Origin: an uncultured Lachnospiraceae bacterium
GTDB lineage: Bacteria > Bacillota > Clostridia > Lachnospirales > Lachnospiraceae
DNA: 7,209 nt
Reading direction: 5' to 3'
Assembly: GCA_902767235.1 (NCBI GenBank)
Contig: CACXGR010000173.1
Span: 1-7,209 of the forward strand
The translations under genes were made by a program, and so were the position numbers. Every line of letters begins with the position of its first letter. Positions within the stretch are counted from its first letter, which is position 1. The notes under the pieces are model-generated. The model searched no databases, was not told the DNA's origin, and saw only the letters and a program-made list of their open reading frames with translations. Shown one piece after another: positions 1 to 5,645 of this stretch.

Positions 1-443
1 CCCACCGCGCGGATCAGGCCGCTTGCCAGGTCCTGCCTGCCGCCGAACAGATCCACCAGCCCTTCCTTCACACCATAAGCCATGGCGTTGATGGTGAAGT
101 CCCTCCTCTGAAGGTCCTCCCGCAGGCTGGGTGTAAAAGTCACCTCCCTGGGATGTCGTCCGTCTTCATAGACGCCGTCCACCCTGTAGGTCGTCACCTC
201 ATATCCTTCCGTGTCGATCATCACAGTCACTGTGCCGTGTTTGAGCCCGGTGTCGATCGTCCTTCCGAAGATCTCCTTGACCTTGGAGGGGAGCGCCGAA
301 GTCGTGATATCCCAGTCGTGGGGTTCCCTGCCCAGCAGGGCGTCCCGCACGCATCCGCCCACCACGAAGGCCTCATAGCCGGCCTCGTTGAGACTGTTCA
401 GTATGAAGTTGACCTGCTCGGGTATCTGTATTTTGACATCCAC
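1..443 (-). CDS. cca: CCA tRNA nucleotidyltransferase (class II poly(A) polymerase-like family), N-terminal part only
   Basis: This enzyme adds or repairs the 3' CCA end of tRNAs in the cytoplasm. Only the first 147 residues are visible; the gene runs off the left edge. The visible part is the nucleotidyltransferase head: the nucleotide-binding motif VVGGCVRDALLGR at residues 27-39, the metal-binding Asp-x-Asp pair D43/D45 (HDWDITT), and the class II motif RRDFTINAMAY at 113-123. The neck, body and tail domains are outside the window, so CCA-adding cannot be separated from A-adding or poly(A) polymerase activity; CCA-adding is the default for a Firmicute. The start is GTG at 443. It is the only reasonable one, because the proS stop codon lies in frame five codons upstream and the first in-frame ATG is residue 75, beyond the active site. 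The gap to proS is 12 nt, so co-transcription is likely. Confidence 0.93.
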   Translation of the reverse strand, partial: MDVKIQIPEQVNFILNSLNEAGYEAFVVGGCVRDALLGREPHDWDITTSALPSKVKEIFGRTIDTGLKHGTVTVMIDTEGYEVTTYRVDGVYEDGRHPREVTFTPSLREDLQRRDFTINAMAYGVKEGLVDLFGGRQDLASGLIRAV

Positions 444-451
444 CGGTTCTG

Positions 452-458
452 CCTCTTA
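452..458 (-). promoter_or_regulatory. Shine-Dalgarno of cca, overlapping the proS stop codon
   Basis: On the minus strand the bases read TAAGAGG. The TAA is the proS stop, and AAGAGG runs from it as a ribosome binding site ending 8 nt before the GTG start of cca at 443. This supports the GTG start and suggests re-initiation by ribosomes finishing proS. Confidence 0.7.
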
Positions 459-1895
459 GTACGCTCTGCCCCAGTAGACCATCTTGGTGGCAGGTTTGCC
501 GCAGCAGACGCAGACGTCGCTGAGCTTCTCCTGCTTGTAGGGGATGCAGCGGCTGGTCACGGAGTAGTCCTCCTTGATCTTTTCTTCGCACTCTCTGCTG
601 CCGCACCACATAGCCTTGACAAAGCCCTTAGTGTCTTCGAAGAGCTCCTCAAACGTCTCCTTGTCGGGTGCCTCAAATGTGTGCTCCTCCAGGTGCTTGA
701 GCGCTCGGTTGTACATATCCTGCTGCATCTGAGGAAGGATCTCCGCGATCTTTTCGCTCAGCTGTGCGATCTCGCAGCTGATCTTCTCGCGGGTGTCGCG
801 GCGGACCACCACGCACTTGCCTTCTGCGATATCCCTGGGTCCGATCTCGACGCGGAGCGGAATGCCGCGCATCTCCTGCTCTGCGAACTTGAATCCGGGG
901 CTCTTGTCGGTCTCGTCGACCTTTACGCGGAAACCGCTCTCTGCCAGCATATCCCTTATCTCACGCGCCTTGTCCAGAACGCCCGCTTTTCTCTGCTGGA
1001 TCGGGATGACCATGACCTGCGTGGGCGCGATCTTGGGCGGCAGGACGAGTCCGGAGTTGTCGCCGTGCACCATGATCAGTGCGCCGATGATCCTGGTGGA
1101 CATTCCCCAGGATGTCTGATAGGCGTATTTGAGCTTGTTGTCCCTGTCTGTAAACTGAATGCCGTACGCTTTGGCAAAGTCGCTGCCGAAGTTGTGGCTG
1201 GTGCCGGACTGGAGCGCTCTGCCGTCGTGCATCAGGGCTTCGATCGTATATGTTGCGATCGCGCCGGCAAATTTCTCCTTCTCCGTCTTCTGGCCCCTGA
1301 TCGTGGGGATCGCGAGATCCTCCGCGCAGAAGTCCGCATAGACGTCGAGCATCATCTCTGTCCTCTCCTGGGCTTCCTCGGCTGTGGCGTGAACAGTGTG
1401 TCCCTCCTGCCACATGAACTCACGGGAGCGAAGGAAAGGTCTGGTCTCTTTCTCCCAGCGAACAACGCTGCACCACTGGTTGTAAATCATCGGAAGATCC
1501 CTGTAGGACTGGATCTCATCCTTGTAGAAATCGCTGAAAAGGGTCTCGGATGTGGGGCGCACACAGATCCTCTCCTGCAGCTCCTCCTGTCCGCCGTGGG
1601 TCACCCAAGCCACTTCAGGTGCAAATCCCTGCACCAGGTCGCTCTCCTTGTTCAGGAGGTTCTCCGGGATCACCATGGGAAGATAGACGTTCTCCACGCC
1701 CACTGCCTTGAAGCGCGCGTCCAGATGCTTCTGGATCGCCTCCCAGATCGCGTATCCCGCGGGCTTATATACCATGAACCCCTTGATATTGGAATAGGCA
1801 ATGAGTCCCGCCTTGATCACTACGTCCGTATACCATTGTGTGAAATCCTCATCCATGGATGTGATCTCAGCCACCAGTTTCTTCTGATCTGCCAT
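456..1895 (-). CDS. proS: Prolyl-tRNA synthetase, archaeal/eukaryote-like type 3
   Basis: This class IIa cytoplasmic enzyme charges tRNA-Pro with proline. The 479-residue length fits the type 3 family (about 480) and not the roughly 570-residue bacterial type, which carries an editing domain inserted between motifs 2 and 3; no such insertion is present. Visible landmarks are the motif 1 region YLPMVIPE (71-78), RPTSET (113-118), motif 2 starting RWEKETRPF and ending WQEGHT (147-167), HDGRALQSGTSHNFG (223-237) near the proline pocket, and motif 3 GMSTRIIGALIMVHGDN (264-280) with Arg268. The anticodon-binding domain covers about 292-390. The C-terminal domain (about 400-479) has four cysteines placed as a zinc site, C431, C436, C462 and C465, and the chain ends in Tyr, both typical of this type. 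The ATG at 1895 follows a good Shine-Dalgarno. It lies 69 nt after leuA and 12 nt before cca. Confidence 0.97.
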   Translation of the reverse strand: MADQKKLVAEITSMDEDFTQWYTDVVIKAGLIAYSNIKGFMVYKPAGYAIWEAIQKHLDARFKAVGVENVYLPMVIPENLLNKESDLVQGFAPEVAWVTHGGQEELQERICVRPTSETLFSDFYKDEIQSYRDLPMIYNQWCSVVRWEKETRPFLRSREFMWQEGHTVHATAEEAQERTEMMLDVYADFCAEDLAIPTIRGQKTEKEKFAGAIATYTIEALMHDGRALQSGTSHNFGSDFAKAYGIQFTDRDNKLKYAYQTSWGMSTRIIGALIMVHGDNSGLVLPPKIAPTQVMVIPIQQRKAGVLDKAREIRDMLAESGFRVKVDETDKSPGFKFAEQEMRGIPLRVEIGPRDIAEGKCVVVRRDTREKISCEIAQLSEKIAEILPQMQQDMYNRALKHLEEHTFEAPDKETFEELFEDTKGFVKAMWCGSRECEEKIKEDYSVTSRCIPYKQEKLSDVCVCCGKPATKMVYWGRAY

Positions 1896-1905
1896 CTATT
1901 GTAAG

Positions 1906-1913
1906 CTCCTCTC
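1906..1913 (-). promoter_or_regulatory. Shine-Dalgarno of proS
   Basis: The minus strand carries AGAGAGGAG here, ending about 10 nt before the ATG at 1895. It supports the annotated start, which is also the expected N-terminus for the family. Confidence 0.65.
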
Positions 1914-1935
1914 TGTGATTGTTTTCAATATTTTG

Positions 1936-1958
1936 CCCTGCCGGAGGGACAGGTCCCT
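1936..1958 (-). other. Two mutually exclusive small hairpins in the leuA-proS gap
   Basis: In the minus-strand transcript, AGGGAC and GTCCCT (1945-1958) pair as a near-perfect palindrome, and CCCT with AGGG (1936-1948) pair around a CCGGC loop. The two share bases 1945-1948, so both cannot form together. The sequence that follows is AAAATATTGAAAAC rather than a run of U, so this is not an intrinsic terminator. The structures are short and could be chance. No leader peptide or T-box fits in the 69-nt gap. Confidence 0.3.
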
Positions 1959-1964
1959 ATCTTC

Positions 1965-3668
1965 TCAGAAACTGTCCGAGACGCCCTGTCTCTTCTCGCC
2001 CAGCCGCAGTCTGTTCACCGCTGAGAAAACAGCGCGCACCGAAGCTCTCGTGATATTGGAGCTGACGCCCACGCCGTACGTGATCTTCCCGCTGTCGCCG
2101 TCCATCAGGTGGATATAGGCGGCCGCCTGGGAATCGGAACCGGATTTGAGCGCATGCTCCTCGTAGTCCAGAATGCGGATGTTCATGCCGTATTTGATCT
2201 GGAGTCCTCTCTGCACCGCATCCAGCGGTCCGTTGCCCACTGCCTCGAACTGGTCCATCTCGCCGTGGTCCGTCAGAACGACTCTGACCTTGGTGTCGAA
2301 ATCGGTCTTGGAGTCGCTGCTCATATCCGTGACCTGGAGCTTTCTGAAGTGAAGGGGCTCGTTCTTGTACAGATATTCACTGCGGAAGGCGTCCATGATC
2401 TGCTCGGGCGGGACCTCTCCCTGCTTCTCCGACATGGCCTGAATGACGTCCGCAAACTCCCTGTGCATGCCCTTGGGAAGCTTGAATCCGTAGTAGGTGC
2501 TCATGACAAAGGCCACGCCGCCCTTGCCCGACTGGGAATTGATCCGCACGACGGGCTCGTACACTCTGCCGATATCCGAGGGATCGATGGGAAGATAGGG
2601 GACCTCCCAGATCTTGGACTTTCTGTTCTTCATGGCTGTGATGCCCTTGTTGATGGCATCCTGGTGAGAACCGGAGAATGCGGTGAAAACAAGCTTGCCC
2701 GCATAGGGGTGCCGCTCATCCACGCTCATCTTGGTGCAGCGCTCGCAGACTTCCACGATCTCGTTGATGTCCTCGAGATTGAGCTCGGGATCGATGCCCT
2801 GGGAGAACATGTTGTAGGCCACAGTCAAAATATCGACATTTCCGGTGCGCTCGCCGTTGCCGAGCAGGGTTCCCTCGACGCGCTGCGCGCCTGCCAAAAG
2901 TGCCAGCTCGGTGGCTGCCACGCCGCATCCTCTGTCATTGTGCGGGTGCACGCTCAGGATGATGCTGTCTCTGTCCTTGAAGTGGCGGCTCATCCACTCG
3001 ATCTGGTCCGCATATACGTTAGGTGTCGTCATCTCCACTGTGGAGGGGAGATTGAAGATCATCGGGTTCTCGGGCGTGGGCTGCCAGACGTCCTGCACGG
3101 CCGTGCAGATCTCCAGCGCAAAATCCAGCTCCGTTCCGGTGAAGCTCTCAGGGGAGTATTCGAACACGATCTTTCCCGGGAATTTCTCCGCTCTCTCCTT
3201 GACCCACTGCGTTCCCTGCACGGCGATGTCGATGATGGCCTGTCTGTCTTTGCCGAAGACCACGTCTCTCTGCAGCGTGGAGGTGGAGTTGTAGATATGG
3301 ACCACCGCCTGTTTGCAGCCCTTGATGGACTCGAAGGTCTTCTCGATCTGGTCTTCCCTGCACTGGGAGAGGACCTGCACCATCACGTCGTCCGGGATCA
3401 GGTTCTTCTCGATCAGCTCTCTGAGGAACTCATATTCGATCTGGCTGGCGGCCGGGAATCCGATCTCGATCTGCTTGAATCCCAGCTTTACCAAAAGACG
3501 GAACATATCCATTTTCTCGCTGACCACCATTGGGTCGATCAGCGCCTGATTGCCGTCCCTCAGATCCACGCTCACCCACTCGGGCGCCTTCTCGATCTGT
3601 TTGTTCGGCCATTCTCTCTCCGGATAGTTCACAACAGGTGTTCTCCTGTATCGCTCATAGCCACGCAT
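1965..3668 (-). CDS. leuA: 2-isopropylmalate synthase, fungal/actinobacterial-type LeuA
   Basis: LeuA condenses acetyl-CoA with 2-oxoisovalerate, the first committed step of leucine synthesis. From the ATG at 3668 the protein is 567 residues. The N-terminal stretch through REWPNK before the barrel, and the sequence LRDGNQALIDPM (36-47), are typical of the longer type found in yeast and Actinobacteria rather than the roughly 510-residue E. coli type. The catalytic TIM barrel carries the metal ligand Asp38, the His-x-His pair H241/H243 in SVHPHND, and GNGERTGNVD (270-279). FSGSHQDAINKG (331-342) belongs to the linker subdomain. The C-terminal regulatory dimer domain, which binds leucine as feedback inhibitor in this family, covers about 440-567 and includes GNGPLDAV (478-485). 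A TTG at 3689 would add seven residues, but a good Shine-Dalgarno points to the ATG at 3668. No leucine attenuator or T-box is seen upstream. Confidence 0.96.
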   Translation of the reverse strand: MRGYERYRRTPVVNYPEREWPNKQIEKAPEWVSVDLRDGNQALIDPMVVSEKMDMFRLLVKLGFKQIEIGFPAASQIEYEFLRELIEKNLIPDDVMVQVLSQCREDQIEKTFESIKGCKQAVVHIYNSTSTLQRDVVFGKDRQAIIDIAVQGTQWVKERAEKFPGKIVFEYSPESFTGTELDFALEICTAVQDVWQPTPENPMIFNLPSTVEMTTPNVYADQIEWMSRHFKDRDSIILSVHPHNDRGCGVAATELALLAGAQRVEGTLLGNGERTGNVDILTVAYNMFSQGIDPELNLEDINEIVEVCERCTKMSVDERHPYAGKLVFTAFSGSHQDAINKGITAMKNRKSKIWEVPYLPIDPSDIGRVYEPVVRINSQSGKGGVAFVMSTYYGFKLPKGMHREFADVIQAMSEKQGEVPPEQIMDAFRSEYLYKNEPLHFRKLQVTDMSSDSKTDFDTKVRVVLTDHGEMDQFEAVGNGPLDAVQRGLQIKYGMNIRILDYEEHALKSGSDSQAAAYIHLMDGDSGKITYGVGVSSNITRASVRAVFSAVNRLRLGEKRQGVSDSF

Positions 3669-3677
3669 TGATTTGTT

Positions 3678-3684
3678 CCCCTTT
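3678..3684 (-). promoter_or_regulatory. Shine-Dalgarno that decides the leuA start
   Basis: The minus strand reads AAAGGGG, ending 9 nt before the ATG at 3668. The upstream TTG at 3689 lies on the far side of this element and has none of its own, so the shorter 567-residue protein is preferred. Confidence 0.65.
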
Positions 3685-3699
3685 CTCAATTATCATGAT

Positions 3700-3713
3700 C
3701 TGCATTTCTGCAG
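3700..3713 (-). other. Small hairpin with GAAA tetraloop in the cdaR-leuA gap
   Basis: The minus-strand transcript contains CTGCA-GAAA-TGCAG, a perfect 5-bp stem closed by a GNRA-type tetraloop, immediately followed by the 8-nt palindrome ATCATGAT (3692-3699). No U-tract follows, so termination is unlikely. It sits about 20 nt upstream of the leuA ribosome binding site. It may mark an mRNA processing or stability boundary between the signalling and biosynthetic genes, or be chance. Confidence 0.3.
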
Positions 3714-3731
3714 CCTCTTTGTCATCCCCTG

Positions 3732-4763
3732 TTACTCCTCTTCCGTCTCCTTCTCCGTGATCTCTATGGTGACCTTGATGGAGCTGCTCTGGCCGGACGC
3801 CAGCGCGACATCTTCGGGAAGATATTTGGTTATGTCCACGTTCTTGACGAAATCCTTTCTCATGCCGGCGACGCTCAGCTCCGAGGACGGAATGCTGACG
3901 GAATCGACCGTTTCCAGCGTCGATTTTTTGCCGGCGATCTTGATCCGCCCCGGCTCCACGCTGGTCTCGCCGGTCAGCCGGTAGCCTTCGGCCGGCGTTC
4001 CGGACACCGCTATTTTGACAGGAATCTCCTTGACCGTAAGGACCTCCACTCTGACCATGACCTTGTCTATGTTCAGTTTGAGATTCTTGTCGATGTCGAT
4101 ATCTATGCCGTCTCTGTCGTACAGATGGATCTCCGCATATGTGTTGATCGAGTTCTCGGTGTCGGACATGTCCACCGTGACGCCCGCGCTGGCCACATTG
4201 TTCACCTCGGAGGCAGGTCCCGTGACGCGCACCTGGTTCTGGTCCATGGTGATCTGCCCGATCTCATACCCATCCGCGACGGAACCGCTTACGGCCGGCG
4301 TGATCGTGAGCGTTCCCGTCTTTTCATCCTCAATGCTGAGGCTGACCTGGTTGATCGAGCCGCTGATATGCGTGATCGCATCGCTGTACTTGTTCGTCGT
4401 CAGCACGATCGGGACCGTGTTGTCCGGCGTCAGGTTATAGAGGTCGGCCGTCGCCACAACATTGTCCGCTTCCAGCGCGTCCACGACAGAGCGCGGCGCA
4501 TTGATGGTCACCACGGGGATCGTGTCGCTGTCGTCCAGAACGATGTATACCTTGCCTTCCGCCTTGAGGGCTTCCGTGTGCAGGATCTTGACCGGCACGT
4601 TGTTGAGCGTCAGCACGGTCTCCGGATCCTGGTAGTTGGTCACAAAGAACCAGAGCAGGATCGCAAAGATGACGGAGATCAGCTTGAGGCTTCCGTTATT
4701 GTATATTCTGGGGATCTGTCCCTTTATCTTGTTCTTTCCCCTTTCTAGAGAGGATCCTTGCAT
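3732..4763 (-). CDS. cdaR: CdaR/YbbR-domain membrane-anchored regulator of the diadenylate cyclase
   Basis: CdaR (YbbR) proteins are anchored in the membrane by one N-terminal helix and modulate the cyclase CdaA from outside the cytoplasm. This 343-residue protein has a short basic N-terminus (residues 1-25), one transmembrane helix LKLISVIFAILLWFFV (26-41), and then an extracytoplasmic region that divides into three YbbR-like beta repeats at about 54-143, 150-240 and 247-336. Repeat signatures are TINAPRSVVDALEADNVV (86-103), VRVTGPASEVNNV (178-190) and IKIAGKKSTLETV (274-286). The chain ends in a very acidic tail, TEKETEEE. The ATG at 4763 lies inside cdaA, 68 nt before the cdaA stop, and follows a strong ribosome binding site. 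No ATG, GTG or TTG occurs between it and the membrane helix, so the overlap appears genuine. Function is inferred from family and position. Confidence 0.93.
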   Translation of the reverse strand: MQGSSLERGKNKIKGQIPRIYNNGSLKLISVIFAILLWFFVTNYQDPETVLTLNNVPVKILHTEALKAEGKVYIVLDDSDTIPVVTINAPRSVVDALEADNVVATADLYNLTPDNTVPIVLTTNKYSDAITHISGSINQVSLSIEDEKTGTLTITPAVSGSVADGYEIGQITMDQNQVRVTGPASEVNNVASAGVTVDMSDTENSINTYAEIHLYDRDGIDIDIDKNLKLNIDKVMVRVEVLTVKEIPVKIAVSGTPAEGYRLTGETSVEPGRIKIAGKKSTLETVDSVSIPSSELSVAGMRKDFVKNVDITKYLPEDVALASGQSSSIKVTIEITEKETEEE

Positions 4764-5592
4764 GCTTCTCCTCCTGTATCTCTTTGTTCTGCAGAGTTAC
4801 AAGTCTCTCTTTCAGATAATCCGCGTCGACCTCCTGTCTGAGTGCGCCCCTGTATGCGATGCTGATATCTCCGGTCTCCTCCGAGACGATGATCGTCAGG
4901 GAATCGGTCACTTCGGAGATGCCCACGCCGGCCCTGTGCCGGGTGCCCAGGTTCTTGTCCATCCGGTTCTCCGACAGAGGCAGATAGCAGGTCGCGGATA
5001 CGATCCGGTTCTTTCTGATGATCACGGCTCCGTCGTGAAGCGGCGTATTCTTTTCAAAAATATTGATGAGCAGCTGACTGGTCACCGCCGCATCGATATC
5101 GATGCCGGTCCGCGCATACTCATGAAGCGGGGTCGTCTGCTCGATCACGATCAGCGCTCCGGTCTTTACCTTTGCCATCTGCGTGCAGGCGCGGACGATC
5201 TCATTGATGGTCTTGTCGGAGAACCTTCCCTCCGGCGTCCGGGTGTTGTCCAAATTAAATAAAGAACTGAGGATGTTGGTCTGCCCCAGTTCTTCCATCG
5301 CACTGCGCAGTTCCGGCTGCAGAAGGATCACAATGGCCGTGACGGCCAGCCCCGTTACATGCTGCACGATCCACAGGATCGTGCTCATGTTGAATACGGC
5401 TGCCAATGCCACAAAGACACCGACGACCAGCAGTCCCTTGAGCAGGGACCACGCACGGGTATTCTTGATCCACAGCAGAATATGATAGATCAGAAACGAG
5501 AGGATCATGATCTCTACGATATCTGTCCAGCGCACGTTCGGCATATTAAATTGTCTCAGATAGTTCTGAAGTATCGTTAAAAAGCGCTGCAT
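4696..5592 (-). CDS. cdaA: Diadenylate cyclase CdaA (DacA), membrane c-di-AMP synthase
   Basis: CdaA joins two ATP into cyclic di-AMP, a messenger that in Firmicutes controls potassium and osmolyte uptake and cell-wall homeostasis. The 298-residue protein has three N-terminal membrane helices at about 24-42, 49-66 and 70-91, including the family-typical YHILLWIKNTRAWSLLKG (36-53), and a cytoplasmic DAC domain at about 110-250. The active-site motifs are intact: DGA at 187-189 in TPLHDGAVII, and RHR at 218-220 in GTRHRAGVG. The C-terminal 30 or so residues are highly charged (QEEKHARILSRKGKEQDK) and coincide with the overlap with cdaR. The ATG at 5592 is preceded in frame by TAG two codons upstream, so it is the earliest possible start; its Shine-Dalgarno is poor. 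Met17 is the alternative and has no better site. The cdaA-cdaR pairing is conserved across Firmicutes. Confidence 0.96.
   Translation of the reverse strand: MQRFLTILQNYLRQFNMPNVRWTDIVEIMILSFLIYHILLWIKNTRAWSLLKGLLVVGVFVALAAVFNMSTILWIVQHVTGLAVTAIVILLQPELRSAMEELGQTNILSSLFNLDNTRTPEGRFSDKTINEIVRACTQMAKVKTGALIVIEQTTPLHEYARTGIDIDAAVTSQLLINIFEKNTPLHDGAVIIRKNRIVSATCYLPLSENRMDKNLGTRHRAGVGISEVTDSLTIIVSEETGDISIAYRGALRQEVDADYLKERLVTLQNKEIQEEKHARILSRKGKEQDKGTDPQNIQ
4768..4775 (-). promoter_or_regulatory. Strong Shine-Dalgarno of cdaR inside the cdaA coding sequence
   Basis: The minus strand reads AGGAGGAG, with AGGAGG placed 6 nt before the ATG at 4763. The same bases encode Gln-Glu-Glu in the C-terminal tail of CdaA. 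It is the best ribosome binding site in the window and fixes the long-overlap start of cdaR. Confidence 0.75.
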
Positions 5593-5645
5593 CTTCTATT
5601 TATTCCGTCCTATCTGCACGCCCGGAGGATAAACCTGTCAGCGGT

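Noticed and set aside
153..1904. A 583-codon open frame on the plus strand opposite proS and the start of cca.
   Set aside because: It lies in exact codon register with proS, so it stays open simply because proS and cca lack TTA, CTA and TCA codons there. The opposite strand encodes a complete, motif-perfect ProS, and the antisense product shows no recognisable domain.
1896..1964. T-box or leucine/proline attenuator upstream of proS or leuA.
   Set aside because: The gaps are 63 and 69 nt, too short for a T-box, and no T-box antiterminator sequence or leader peptide rich in the matching codons is present.
2109..3671. A 520-codon open frame on the plus strand opposite leuA.
   Set aside because: It has the same codon-register relationship: leuA avoids TTA, CTA and TCA codons. 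The translation is a His- and Leu-rich mirror of LeuA with no motifs.
3669..3689. Longer leuA starting at TTG 3689 (seven extra residues).
   Set aside because: The AAAGGGG ribosome site at 3678-3684 would lie inside the extra codons and is correctly spaced for the ATG at 3668.
3669..3731. Possible promoter for leuA: GATAAT as a -10 and ATGACA as a -35.
   Set aside because: The two hexamers are about 25 bases apart, too far for a sigma-70-type promoter, and no better -35 lies at 16 to 18 bases.
4744..4765. XbaI (TCTAGA), BamHI (GGATCC) and SphI (GCATGC) sites within 22 bases, resembling a cloning polylinker.
   Set aside because: The order and spacing do not match the common pUC linker. Both cdaA and cdaR read through it in their own frames with sensible protein ends, and no vector sequence flanks it. 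Coincidence is the simplest explanation, though comparison with a relative would settle it.
5593..5645. Possible promoter for cdaA: CTGACA as a -35.
   Set aside because: No acceptable -10 hexamer occurs at 16 to 18 bases downstream.
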